The notes under the pieces are model-generated. The model was not told where the DNA came from. It saw only the letters and a program-made list of their open reading frames with translations, and did not search any database. Below, piece after piece: positions 54,280-63,047 of a DNA stretch of 64,000 nucleotides. This stretch comes from Deltaproteobacteria bacterium (GTDB lineage Bacteria > Myxococcota_A > UBA9160 > UBA6930). The stretch covers positions 1-64,000 of the forward strand of contig VGRF01000008.1 of assembly GCA_016875395.1 (NCBI GenBank). Direction: 5' to 3'. The position numbers and the translations under genes were made by a program. The first letter of the stretch is position 1, and every line of letters begins with the position of its first letter.

Positions 54280-54291
54280 GAGATCGCCGTG

Positions 54292-54693
54292 TCAGGCGCC
54301 GAGCAGCTCGACCGTATTGCCATCCGGGTCCGCGACCATCGCCATCCGGACGCCCGGCCGCAGTGCGCGCGTCGGTGAGACGATCTTCGCGCCGAAGGCG
54401 CGGCACGCCTCGACCGTCTCGTCGAGATTGGTGACGGCGAACGTCACGTACCGAAAGCCCGTCGCGCCGAGGAGTCCGCCGGCGGGCGCGCTTGCGGCGG
54501 GCGCCTTCTCGGGCGCCATCAGCTTGAAGAACGCCTCGCCCACTTTGAGGCGATGCAGCACGCCGACTCCCGGAAACGGAATCTCTTCGATTTTCGCGAA
54601 CCCGAGCGCGCCGGAATAGAAGGCGAGCATCTGCGCGACGTTCGTCGTCACCGTCCCCACGTCGAATGCGGCCTTCGCGAGCTTCGCGGTCAT
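54292..54693 (-). CDS. VOC/glyoxalase-like protein
   Basis: The 133-residue protein starts MTAKLAKAAFDVGTVTTNVA after GGAGGAG and folds as a glyoxalase-type metal-binding module: MLAFYSGALGFAKIEEIPFP, then FRYVTFAVTNLDETVEACRA, and MVADPDGNTVELLGA at the end. Family members include lactoylglutathione lyases, dioxygenases and epimerases. It probably forms an operon with the P450 12 bases downstream. Confidence 0.85.
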   Translation of the reverse strand: MTAKLAKAAFDVGTVTTNVAQMLAFYSGALGFAKIEEIPFPGVGVLHRLKVGEAFFKLMAPEKAPAASAPAGGLLGATGFRYVTFAVTNLDETVEACRAFGAKIVSPTRALRPGVRMAMVADPDGNTVELLGA

Positions 54694-54778
54694 GGCGGCT
54701 CCTCCCTCGCGCCTGCGTAGCGCAGCGCGTTGCCGGGCAGCTACGCGCCGCGCGAAGCTGGCGCGCTCGGAGGTGCGC

Positions 54779-55801
54779 ATGCAGAAGATCGGACTCGCGC
54801 TCGTCGGCTGCGGAGCGATCGCGGAGTGGCATCGCCTCGCGCTCGCGAGCGTGCCGCAGCTCGAAGTGCGCGCGGTCGTCGACACCGTGCGCGAGCGCGC
54901 GGAGGCGATGGCGAAGAAGACCGGCGCCGCCGCGTTCACATCGCTCGAGGCCGCGTTCGCGGCAGGAGGCGTCGAGGCCGCGGACGTGATGGTTCCGCAT
55001 CACCTCCACGAACGCGTGGCGCTCGAGGTGTTAGGCGCGGGCAAGCACCTCCTACTCGAGAAGCCGATGGCGACGAGCCTCGACGCGTGCGAGCGCATCC
55101 TCGCGGCCGCGCGCGCGAGTGGGCGCGTCTTCATGGTGGGCGAGAACGCGCAGTACTGGCCCGACGTGCTCGTGGCGAAGCGGCTGATCGACGAGGGCGC
55201 GATCGGCGAGGTTGTTACGGCCCACGTGCATCTCTTCTCGCCCGCGATGCCCGAGTTCCACGGCGACGGCAGCTGGCGGCTCTCGCGCGAGCAGATGGGC
55301 GGCGGCGTCGCGCTCGACACGGGCTCGCACTTCATGCGCCCGCTGCGCATGTGGGTCGGCGAGATCGAGGAGGTGGTCGCCGCGATGGAGCGACCTCTCG
55401 CGCGCATGGAGGGCGAGTCGCTGTGCCGCGCCCTTTTCCGCTTCCGCAGCGGCGTGGTCGCGAACTTCTGCCTGTTGATCGCGAGCGGCGCGCTCGCGCC
55501 GCAGGACACCTTCCGCATCACGGGCACGAAGGGCGAGATCGCGATCGCCGCCGGCGTGCGCCTGTTCGACGGCAGCGACCCGCGCGGCAAGTCCGTGAAG
55601 GCCGACCTGCCCGAGGCGATGGCGAACGTGCCCGCGGGCTACATGGCCTCTTACGCCGGCGAGCTGCTCGACTTCGCGCGGGCGATCCGCGAGGGCAAGG
55701 CGCTCGACGCCGGCCCCGAGGTGGCAGTGGGCGAGCTGCGCGTCGCCCTCGCGATGGAGCGCTCGGCGCAGACCAAGCGTTGGGAGAGAGTCTGGGATTG
55801 A
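54779..55801 (+). CDS. Gfo/Idh/MocA-family oxidoreductase
   Basis: The 340-residue product starts at ATG 54779 after GGAGG. It has GLALVGCGAIAEWHRLALAS (nucleotide site), MVPHHLHERVALEVLGAGKH and EKPMATSLDACERIL, the catalytic-Lys region of the family. Family members oxidise sugars or polyols. Here EKP is kept, and the end AMERSAQTKRWERVWD is also typical. It diverges from the VOC gene 85 bases away. Confidence 0.9.
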   Translation: MQKIGLALVGCGAIAEWHRLALASVPQLEVRAVVDTVRERAEAMAKKTGAAAFTSLEAAFAAGGVEAADVMVPHHLHERVALEVLGAGKHLLLEKPMATSLDACERILAAARASGRVFMVGENAQYWPDVLVAKRLIDEGAIGEVVTAHVHLFSPAMPEFHGDGSWRLSREQMGGGVALDTGSHFMRPLRMWVGEIEEVVAAMERPLARMEGESLCRALFRFRSGVVANFCLLIASGALAPQDTFRITGTKGEIAIAAGVRLFDGSDPRGKSVKADLPEAMANVPAGYMASYAGELLDFARAIREGKALDAGPEVAVGELRVALAMERSAQTKRWERVWD

Positions 55802-55811
55802 GCGCGAGTCG

Positions 55812-57158
55812 TTACGGCTGCGCCTCGCGCTTCTCGAGCTCCGGGATCGTCGCGAGCACCGGCGTCGCCACCGCGCCGGCGCCCGGCTGCACGCTGAGCG
55901 CATCCTCCGCGACGGGCTCTGCCGGCGCCGGCGTCTCCGGCGCGTGACGCAGGAACGGCACCGCCGCGAAGCGCGCGAGCGCGGAGACGGCCATCACGAG
56001 CGTGTAGTTGCCGGCGCTGCCCGCGAAACCGCCGAAAGCCGCAGCGCCCAGCAGCGTGCCGAGCGTCATCGCGGCGGCGTTCGCCGCGTTGTAGAGCGAG
56101 AGCACGCTCGCGCGCGAGCGCGCGTCGATGCGCTCGAAGAAGGTGAGCAGCGTGGCGTACTCGTAGGCGCCCCAGGCCGCGCCCGAGAGCACCTGCGCGA
56201 GCAGCAGCCACCAGATCTCGTGGGAGACGAGCCACAGCGCAGGCAGCGGTGCGATCGCAACCGAGCTCCAGGCGAGAATGCGCGAGACGCCGATGCGCGA
56301 TGCGTAGCGCCCTAACAGCTGCAGCACCGCGATGCGCGCCACGAACACGGTGGCAGTGACGATCGTGAACTCGGTGTAGTCGAGGCCGATCGGCCCGAGC
56401 ATGTAGGGAGTGAAGAAAGGCGCCGCGAGGTAGGTGCCGAGCGTGAGGCCGAGCATCGCGAGCAGGAGGCGCGCTTCGGGGCGGCCGCGCAGGAGGCGCA
56501 GCGTGGCGAGCGGCGAGAGGGGCGTGTGCCCCTGCGAGAGGCCCGGCCGCTCGCTCTGCCGCGCGAGCGCGCTCGCGGAGAGAAAGCGCGCGGCCGCGGC
56601 GACTGCGAACAGCGCCGCGAAGAGCGGCAGCGCACGCGGCGTTCCGATCGCGCCGTAGAGCACGAGGCTCGCGACGAGCAGCGAGGCGAACAGCGCGACG
56701 TTCGCCCAGCGCGTGCGCGCCGCGAAGAAACGCGCGCGGATCTCGAGCGGCACGAGCGTCTCGACCCACGCGTTCCACGCGGGCCCCGTGGCCAGTGAAA
56801 ATCCCCAATAAGCCGACATCACCGCGAACAGGCCGACTACGCCGAGCGGCGCGCCGAGCGCGGAGGCGACGAGCGGAAGGAAGCACGCGGCCTGCAGCCG
56901 CGCGCACGTCACCACCCAGCGGCGATAGCTCTGCGCGTGCACGACGCCGAACGGCGCAGCGAGCTGCGGCAGCGACCCGAGGAACATCGGCAGCGTGGTG
57001 ACCAGCGCCGCCACCACCGGCCCGAAGCCGAGCGCGAGAGCGAACGCGGGCACGTACGTCTCTCCGACGCCGACCATGATGGAGTAGTACGCACCGTCGG
57101 CGGTGATTGCGCGGAGATCGCGCTCTTGGCGTGCGTCGGGCCTCGAAGGTTCAACCAT
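55812..57158 (-). CDS. MFS transporter
   Basis: The product of about 448 residues (start ATG 57158; ATG 57170 also possible) has around 12 hydrophobic segments. Typical loops are SQGHTPLSPLATLRLLRGRP in the middle and IDARSRASVLSLYNAANAAA. A charged, Pro/Ala-rich C-terminus follows the last helix. It ends ten bases after the stop of the oppositely oriented oxidoreductase gene. The substrate cannot be named. Confidence 0.85.
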   Translation of the reverse strand: MVEPSRPDARQERDLRAITADGAYYSIMVGVGETYVPAFALALGFGPVVAALVTTLPMFLGSLPQLAAPFGVVHAQSYRRWVVTCARLQAACFLPLVASALGAPLGVVGLFAVMSAYWGFSLATGPAWNAWVETLVPLEIRARFFAARTRWANVALFASLLVASLVLYGAIGTPRALPLFAALFAVAAAARFLSASALARQSERPGLSQGHTPLSPLATLRLLRGRPEARLLLAMLGLTLGTYLAAPFFTPYMLGPIGLDYTEFTIVTATVFVARIAVLQLLGRYASRIGVSRILAWSSVAIAPLPALWLVSHEIWWLLLAQVLSGAAWGAYEYATLLTFFERIDARSRASVLSLYNAANAAAMTLGTLLGAAAFGGFAGSAGNYTLVMAVSALARFAAVPFLRHAPETPAPAEPVAEDALSVQPGAGAVATPVLATIPELEKREAQP

Positions 57159-57423
57159 TGGGGCGCGCACAGTACCGGGCGGTCAGGTGGCTCCGCGCGT
57201 TCTTCCGTGTTTACTTCGCATCGGCCTCGAAGACTCGGCCGCTGCTGCGCGCTTCGCTTGCGGCCTCGGCCGACCCGCTCGCGAGGAGCGTTCGACTTCG
57301 AGGTCGTGCCGACGTTCGTTGCGGCGCGTCAGCGGCGGTGCTCGAGCGCGCGTCGTCTCGCTTCGTGGCTTCAGGCCCGCATTTGGCGTGCATCGCGCTC
57401 GTTTGCTGCGCAGAATGCGGCGC
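57159..57423. other. Divergent gap between MFS and MarC genes
   Basis: These 265 bases hold no supportable coding region, though long frames cross it in several phases. I find no clear promoter boxes or hairpins. The section at 57290-57360 is dominated by TCG/CGT repeats of no evident structure. Confidence 0.3.
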
Positions 57424-58059
57424 ATGGATTTTTCTTGGACGGAACAGGCGCGTTTTGCGGTGGCGCTGATTGCGATCGTGGATCCGTTGGCGGCGATTCC
57501 GCTATTCTTGGGGCTCACTTCGGGATTCAGCGTGGCGGAGCGGAAGAAGACGGCGCGGGTGACGGCGCTGGCGGTGTTCGGGGTGCTCGCGGGCGCGGCG
57601 CTCGCGGGGGAAGCGATTCTCGGCGCGTTCGGGACGAGCCTGCCGGCGTTTCGCGTGGGCGGCGGCGTGGTGTTGTTACTGATGGCGGTGTCGATGCTGA
57701 ACGCCGAGCCGGATCGCACGCGGCATACGCCCGAGGAAGACCTCGCGTCGACGACCAAGGAGAGCGTCGCGGTGGTGCCGCTCGGCGTGCCGCTGCTCGC
57801 GGGGCCCGGCGCGATCAGCGCGGTGATCCTGCAGATGAACAGCGGCGACGGCCCCGCGCACGTCGCGCTCGTGCTCGGCGTGATCGCGCTGCTCGCGCTC
57901 GCGTGCTGGCTGGCGCTGCGCAACGCCGAGCGCATCGGGCGCCTCGTCGGCCCGATCGGCATGAACGTCGTGATCCGCCTGTTCGGTCTCGTGCTGGCTG
58001 CGATCGGCGTCGAGTTCATCGCCGCCGGGATCAAAGAGCTGTTCCCCGGGCTCGCGTGA
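57424..58059 (+). CDS. MarC family integral membrane protein
   Basis: The 211-residue product starts MDFSWTEQARFAVALIAIVD and has six hydrophobic segments, with PLAAIPLFLGLTSG in the first, LGVPLLAGPGAISAVILQMN in the middle and MNVVIRLFGLVLAAIGVEFI near the end, as in MarC/YhgN proteins. The function of the family is not settled. An ATG three codons upstream (57415) is possible. Its stop TGA is part of the ribosome binding site TGAGG of the following P450 gene. Confidence 0.88.
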   Translation: MDFSWTEQARFAVALIAIVDPLAAIPLFLGLTSGFSVAERKKTARVTALAVFGVLAGAALAGEAILGAFGTSLPAFRVGGGVVLLLMAVSMLNAEPDRTRHTPEEDLASTTKESVAVVPLGVPLLAGPGAISAVILQMNSGDGPAHVALVLGVIALLALACWLALRNAERIGRLVGPIGMNVVIRLFGLVLAAIGVEFIAAGIKELFPGLA

Positions 58060-58066
58060 GGTCGAA

Positions 58067-59248
58067 GTGCACGAATCCCTGATGCCTGAGCTCGACTTCG
58101 CGCACGCGGATCTGCCGAACCTCCACGCAGTGCTCGACGAGCTCCGCCCGCGCGGTCCTGTGGTGCCGGTGACTTATCACGGTGCGCTGACGTGGTTGAT
58201 CCTCGGCTACGAGGAGCTCGCCGCCGCGTTTGCGGACGACGAGACGTTCCCGTCGAAGACGATCTACGAGCGCATCGCGATGCCGGTGATGGGCAAGACC
58301 ATCCAGTGCATGGCTGGCGACGAGCACCGCCGGAATCGCGCGCTCGTCTCACATGCGTTCCGGCCCGCCGTGATTCGGCGCGCAGAGAGCGCGGTGCTGG
58401 AGCCGCTCGCGCACGAGCTGATCGATCGCTTCGCCGCGCGCGGGGCGTGCGACCTGATCGCGGATTACACGCGCAAGTACCCGTTCCTCGTGATCACGCG
58501 CTTCCTCGGCATTCCGCTCGCCGACGAGGATCGCCTGCTGCACTGGGCGCAGAAGCTGATCGAGTTTCCGTGGGATCCCGATGGCGCGCTCGCCGGCTCG
58601 CGCGAGTTCACCGCATATCTGCGCGAGATCGTCGCCGAGCGCCGCGCGGCGCCGCGCGAGGACCTGCTCTCGGAGCTCGCGCACGCGGAGCTGGGCGGCG
58701 AGCGGCTCAGCGACGAGGAGATCTTCTCGTTCGTGCGCTTGTTATTCCCGGCGGGCTCCGACACCACGTACAAGAACATGGGCTCGCTATTCGCCCTGGT
58801 CCTCGCGCGCCCGGAGATCGCGCGGCTCGCGCGGGAGGACGCCAGCGCGATTCCCGCGATCGTCGACGAGGGCTTGCGCTTCGAGCCGCCCGTCGCGCTG
58901 CTGCCGCGCGCCTGCGGCAAGGACGTGCACTGGGCGGGCGCGCACCTGACAGCCGGCGCGCCACTGCTCTACGGGATCGCCGCGGCGAACCGCGACCCCG
59001 CGGTGTTCGCCGACCCGCACCGCTTCGATCCATCGCGCAAGGCGAACCGCCACCTCACCTTCGGCCACGGCCTCCACTTCTGCCTCGGCTCGCACCTCGC
59101 GCGCCGCGAGCTCGAGGCGTCGCTCGCCGCGCTCGTGCAGCGCCTGCCCGGCCTCGCGCTCGCGGACGCGACGCCGCCGCCGATCGTGGGCGGCGTGATC
59201 CGCGGGCCCGGGGCCGTGCGCGTGCGCTGGGATGCGGCACGCAGCTGA
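58067..59248 (+). CDS. Cytochrome P450
   Basis: The 393-residue P450 starts at GTG 58067, five bases after GAGG; an ATG five codons later is weaker. It has IFSFVRLLFPAGSDTTYKNM (I helix), EGLRFEPPVALLPR (K helix, ExxR) and FGHGLHFCLGSHLARRELEA with Cys339 as haem ligand. It is closely packed behind marC. It differs clearly from the other two P450s in this window, so they are not recent duplicates. Confidence 0.92.
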   Translation: MHESLMPELDFAHADLPNLHAVLDELRPRGPVVPVTYHGALTWLILGYEELAAAFADDETFPSKTIYERIAMPVMGKTIQCMAGDEHRRNRALVSHAFRPAVIRRAESAVLEPLAHELIDRFAARGACDLIADYTRKYPFLVITRFLGIPLADEDRLLHWAQKLIEFPWDPDGALAGSREFTAYLREIVAERRAAPREDLLSELAHAELGGERLSDEEIFSFVRLLFPAGSDTTYKNMGSLFALVLARPEIARLAREDASAIPAIVDEGLRFEPPVALLPRACGKDVHWAGAHLTAGAPLLYGIAAANRDPAVFADPHRFDPSRKANRHLTFGHGLHFCLGSHLARRELEASLAALVQRLPGLALADATPPPIVGGVIRGPGAVRVRWDAARS

Positions 59249-59364
59249 ACCCCGCCCAGCCGCGGATCGAGCGCCGCGCGCGAGCTGCTCCATCTCCGCC
59301 GCGCCGATTGGATCCCCCTCGGGTGCGACAATTCGGCCCGGCCGGAATGTACGCCCTCGCCGTC

Positions 59365-59392
59365 TTGTCGTTAATTGAACGCGTGTTTAAAT
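59365..59392 (+). promoter_or_regulatory. Promoter and probable self-operator of the TetR export operon
   Basis: TTGTCG (59365-59370) and TTAAAT (59387-59392) are 16 bases apart. Between and over them lies the imperfect dyad TTGAAC-GCGT-GTTTAA (59375-59390), an A+T-rich island in a G+C-rich context. The GTG start follows only seven bases after the -10 box, so the transcript may be leaderless. A TetR dimer binding here would block polymerase. Confidence 0.55.
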
Positions 59393-59399
59393 TTGCTCC

Positions 59400-60080
59400 G
59401 TGACGTCCCCCTCCCCCACGCCACGCCGCCGCACGCGTCCGCGTCGCGTCGGCCGCCCGCGCGCGAGCGCGCGCAGCGCCGACGTGCGCACAGACCTTCT
59501 CGCCGCGGCGCGCGCGACGTTCGCGACGCGCGGCTACGCCGGCGTCTCGCTGCGCGAAGTCGCGAAGACCGCGGGCACGACTGCCGCGATGGTCTCCTAC
59601 TACTTCGGCGACAAGGACGGCCTCTACGCCGCGCTGCTGCAGGATGCGCTCGCTGACGTGCTCGCGCGCGTGCGCGCCGGGCTCGCGGCGCGCGCCGCTG
59701 CGGGCGCGCCGCCCGGCTCACTGCACGTCCTGTTCGAAGTCGCCGCGGAGGCGCTGGGCAGCGTGCCGTGGATTCCGCAGCTCGTCGTGCGCGAAGTGCT
59801 GAGCGAGGACGCGCCCTTCCGCGACAGCTTCATCGACGAGTACGCGCGCCCGATGTCGCAGCTGCTGCGCGGCGCGCTGCGCGCCGAGATCGCCGCGGGA
59901 CGGTTGCGCGCCGACCTCGACGTCGATCTCGCCTTCGCTTCGCTGCTCGGCCTCGCGGCGTTCCCGTTCGTGGCGCGCCCGGTACTCGAGCGCGTGCTCG
60001 GTTTCGCCTACGACGACGCCTTCGTCGCGCGCCTTTCGGCCCACACCCAGCGCCTGTTCGTGGAAGGAGCTCGCTCGTGA
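59400..60080 (+). CDS. TetR-family regulator of the export operon
   Basis: The 226-residue product starts at GTG 59400. The helix-turn-helix region is LLAAARATFATRGYAGVSLR, then EVAKTAGTTAAMVSYYFGDK (about residues 33-73), as in all TetR proteins. The larger C-terminal part resembles the CecR/YbiH type, which in enterobacteria controls the ybhGFSR efflux operon. It overlaps the adaptor gene by four bases (GTGA). Autorepression at 59375-59390 is likely. Confidence 0.9.
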   Translation: MTSPSPTPRRRTRPRRVGRPRASARSADVRTDLLAAARATFATRGYAGVSLREVAKTAGTTAAMVSYYFGDKDGLYAALLQDALADVLARVRAGLAARAAAGAPPGSLHVLFEVAAEALGSVPWIPQLVVREVLSEDAPFRDSFIDEYARPMSQLLRGALRAEIAAGRLRADLDVDLAFASLLGLAAFPFVARPVLERVLGFAYDDAFVARLSAHTQRLFVEGARS

Positions 60081-61024
60081 CGCGTGTGTTCACGCTGTTG
60101 CTGATCGGGTTGCTCGGAGCCTCGTGCACCGAGGATTCGGAGATCGCCGTGGGCCAGCTCGAGCGCGATCGCATCGAGCTCGTGGCCGAGGCGAACGAGC
60201 CGATCGTCGAGATCGCCGTGCGCGAGGGCGATGCGGTCGCGGCGGGAGCGCTCGTCGTGCGCCTCGCGCCGGAGCGCCTCGCCGCGCTGCGCGAGGCCGC
60301 GGACGAGCGCGTCGCCAGCGCGGAGGCGCGCGCTGCCGAAGCCGAGCGCGGCCCGCGCGCGGAGCAGATCGCGCAGGCGCGCGCACGGTACGCAGGGGCG
60401 CGGGACGCGCTCGCCACCGCCGAGCGCGAGGCGAAGCGCGCACGCGAGCTGCACGCGGGCGGGGTTGCATCGGACGAGCTCGTCGACCAACGCGAGCGTG
60501 TCCACGCGCTCGCGCGCGCCGAACGCGATGCGGCAGCCGCCGCGCTCGCGGAGCTGCTCGCCGGCACGCGCAGCGAGCAGGTCGCGCAGGCGCACGCGCG
60601 GCGCGACGAGGCGCGCGCTTCCGCGCGCGAGGCCGCGCTGCGCGAGCAGCGCCTCGAAGTCCGCGCGCCGCGTGCGGGCGTCGTGGACGCGCTGCCGTAC
60701 AAGGTGGGCGAGCGTCCTCCCGCCGGCGCCGTGGTCGCGGTGCTGCTCGCGGACGGCGCGCCCTACGCGCGCGTGCACGTGCCCGCCGCCCTGCGCGCGC
60801 GCGTGAAGCCGGGCACGAGCGCGCGGGCTCGCGTCGACGGCTTCGAGACTCCGTTCGAAGCGCGCGTGCGCAGCGTCGCTCAGGACGCCTCGTTCACGCC
60901 GTTCTACGCGCTCACGCAGCACGATCGCGGCCGGCTCAGCTATGTCGCCGAGATCGACCTGACCGATGACGCGGCCCGCGATCTCCCGAGCGGCCTCCCG
61001 GTCGAGGTGGAGTTCGCACCGTGA
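60077..61024 (+). CDS. HlyD/YbhG-type periplasmic adaptor (possible lipoprotein)
   Basis: The 315-residue product starts MTRVFTLLLIGLLGASC; the Cys17 after GAS is a possible lipid site, although GASC is not the best lipobox. Then come the first biotinyl-lipoyl half (IVEIAVREGDAVAAGALVVR), a long Ala/Arg/Glu-rich coiled coil (about residues 75-200) and the second half (RLEVRAPRAGVVDALPYKVG). Such adaptors link an inner-membrane pump to the outside. It overlaps the ATPase gene by four bases. Confidence 0.88.
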   Translation: MTRVFTLLLIGLLGASCTEDSEIAVGQLERDRIELVAEANEPIVEIAVREGDAVAAGALVVRLAPERLAALREAADERVASAEARAAEAERGPRAEQIAQARARYAGARDALATAEREAKRARELHAGGVASDELVDQRERVHALARAERDAAAAALAELLAGTRSEQVAQAHARRDEARASAREAALREQRLEVRAPRAGVVDALPYKVGERPPAGAVVAVLLADGAPYARVHVPAALRARVKPGTSARARVDGFETPFEARVRSVAQDASFTPFYALTQHDRGRLSYVAEIDLTDDAARDLPSGLPVEVEFAP

Positions 61025-61953
61025 GCGGCGAGGTCGTCCTCGAAGCGCGCGCCCTCACGCGGCGCTTCGGCGCGCACACCGCGGTCGACGCGCTCTCGCT
61101 CGCGATTCCGCGCGCGCAGATCTACGGCTTTCTCGGCCCCAACGGCTCGGGCAAGACGACCACGATTCGCATGCTGTGCGGCCTGCTCGCGCCGAGCGCC
61201 GGCGACGCCACGGTGCTCGGCCTCGCGATCCCGCGCGAAGCGCCGAAGCTGCGTGAGCGCATCGGCTACATGACGCAGAAGTTCTCGCTCTACGAAGATC
61301 TGAGCGTCGCCGAGAACCTCGAGTTCCTCGCCGAGATCTACGCGCTCGAGCGCGGCGCAGCGCGCAGGCGCATCGACGAGCTGTGCGCCGAGTACCGCCT
61401 CGAAAAGCTGCGCGATCAGCTCGCGGGCACGCTCTCCGGCGGCCAGAGGCAGCGCCTCGCGCTCGCCGGCGCCCTGATCCACCGACCCGACTTGTTATTC
61501 CTCGACGAGCCCACCAGCGCCGTGGACCCCGAGAGCCGCCGCGACTTCTGGGAGTCGCTGTTCCGCCTCGTCGACGCCGGCACCACGATCCTCGTCTCGA
61601 CGCACTACATGGACGAGGCCGAGCGCTGCCACGCGCTCGCGATCCTCGATCGCGGCGTGCTCGTGGCGAACGGCGCGCCGCGCGAGCTGATGGGCGCGCT
61701 CGCGGGCTCGGTGGTCGAGATCGAGGGCGAGGCACTGCGCGCCGCGCGCACCGCTCTCGAAGGACTCGCGTTCGTCGTCAGCGTCGCGCAGCTCGGCACG
61801 CGGCTGCGCGTGCTCACGGACTGCGCCGAGCCGGCGCGCGAAGTGCAGCGCGCGCTCGCCGCGGCGCACGTCGACGCGACCGCGCGCGCGGCGCTGCCGA
61901 GCCTCGAGGACGTGTTCGTCGCCGCGACGCGCGGCCGCGGCGTCGCAGCATGA
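61021..61953 (+). CDS. ABC transporter ATP-binding protein (YbhF half-like)
   Basis: The 310-residue product has Walker A GPNGSGKTT (39-47), signature LSGGQRQRLALAGALIHRP near 140 and Walker B LLFLDEPTSAVDP near 160, followed by the switch His in STHYMDEAERCH. It contains a single nucleotide domain, unlike E. coli YbhF, which has two fused. The C-terminal 80 residues form the accessory region typical of drug or lipid exporters. The gene overlaps its neighbours by four bases on each side. Confidence 0.92.
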   Translation: MSGEVVLEARALTRRFGAHTAVDALSLAIPRAQIYGFLGPNGSGKTTTIRMLCGLLAPSAGDATVLGLAIPREAPKLRERIGYMTQKFSLYEDLSVAENLEFLAEIYALERGAARRRIDELCAEYRLEKLRDQLAGTLSGGQRQRLALAGALIHRPDLLFLDEPTSAVDPESRRDFWESLFRLVDAGTTILVSTHYMDEAERCHALAILDRGVLVANGAPRELMGALAGSVVEIEGEALRAARTALEGLAFVVSVAQLGTRLRVLTDCAEPAREVQRALAAAHVDATARAALPSLEDVFVAATRGRGVAA

Positions 61954-63047
61954 ACTTCTGGCGCCGCACCGCCGCCGTGGCGCGCAAGGAAGTGCGCCAG
62001 CTGCGCCGCGATTACTTCACGGCGGGGATGATCGTGGGCCTACCCGCGATCCAGCTGTTGCTGTTCGGTTACGCGATCAACACCGACGTGCGCCACCTGC
62101 GCGCGGGCGTCGCCGACGCCGCGAACACGCAGCTCTCGCGCCGTCTCGTCGCCGACGCGGAGGCGAGCCAAGTCGTCGACGTGGTCGCGCAGGTCGAGAC
62201 GCCGGAGCAGCTCGAGGAGTTGTTACGGGAAGGCGAGATCGCGGTCGGCATCGCGATCCCGCGCGACTTCGAGCGCCGCGCGCGAAGAGAGGGTCGCGCC
62301 CCCGCGCAGCTGCTCGTCGACGGCGCGGATCCCGCCTTGCTGATCGCCGCTCGCGGCCTCGCCTCGCTGCCGATCGCCGCGCGCCCCACGCCGCGCGCGG
62401 AGCCGACGCCCACCTTCGAGGTGCGCCCGTTCTACAACCCCGAGCGCCGCTCGGCGGTCCAGATCGTGCCCGGCCTGATCGGCGTGATCCTCACGATGAC
62501 GATGGTGCTGTTCACGTCGGTCGCGATCGTGCGCGAGCGCGAGCGCGGCAATCTCGAGCTGATCATCAACACGCCCGTGCGCACCACCGAGCTGATGCTC
62601 GGCAAGATCTCCCCCTACGTCGCGATCGGAATGATCCAGACCACGCTGATCCTGTTGCTGGGGCGCGCTGTCTTCGACGTGCCGATCGCGGGCAGCCTCT
62701 TCGACCTCTACGCCGGCTCGCTGATCTTCGTCACCTCGGTCACCGCGCTCGGCCTGCTCTTCTCGACGCTCGTCTCGACGCAGATGCAGGCCTTCCAGCT
62801 CACCTTCATGTCCTTCCTGCCGCAGATCCTGATGAGCGGCTTCATGTTCCCCTTCGACGGCATGCCGAAGCCCGCTCGGCTCGTCGCCGAAATCTTTCCG
62901 CTCACCCACTTCGTGCGCCTCGTGCGCGGCATCATCCTGCGCGGCGCGAGCCTCGGCGAGGTGCGCGGCGAGCTGTGGCCGCTCGCGCTGTTCTTCGTGG
63001 TCACCGTGTCGATCGCGATCGCGCGCTTCCGAAAGCGGCTCGACTAA
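61950..63047 (+). CDS. ABC-2 type permease (YbhS/YbhR-like)
   Basis: The 365-residue membrane protein starts MNFWRRTAAVARKEVRQLRR (cytoplasmic elbow), has a first helix near residues 25-45, a large periplasmic part (about 50-165), then five more helices; MVLFTSVAIVRERERGNLEL and TLILLLGRAVFDVPIAGSLF are typical ABC-2 segments. Only one permease gene is present where E. coli has two, so it probably works as a homodimer. Its stop overlaps the converging last gene of the window by four bases. Confidence 0.9.
   Translation: MNFWRRTAAVARKEVRQLRRDYFTAGMIVGLPAIQLLLFGYAINTDVRHLRAGVADAANTQLSRRLVADAEASQVVDVVAQVETPEQLEELLREGEIAVGIAIPRDFERRARREGRAPAQLLVDGADPALLIAARGLASLPIAARPTPRAEPTPTFEVRPFYNPERRSAVQIVPGLIGVILTMTMVLFTSVAIVRERERGNLELIINTPVRTTELMLGKISPYVAIGMIQTTLILLLGRAVFDVPIAGSLFDLYAGSLIFVTSVTALGLLFSTLVSTQMQAFQLTFMSFLPQILMSGFMFPFDGMPKPARLVAEIFPLTHFVRLVRGIILRGASLGEVRGELWPLALFFVVTVSIAIARFRKRLD

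Noticed and set aside
57183-58352. Minus-strand frame of 389 codons opposite marC
   Set aside because: It is Arg/Ser/Ala-rich antisense of MarC and the P450 start; both plus-strand genes have clear homology.
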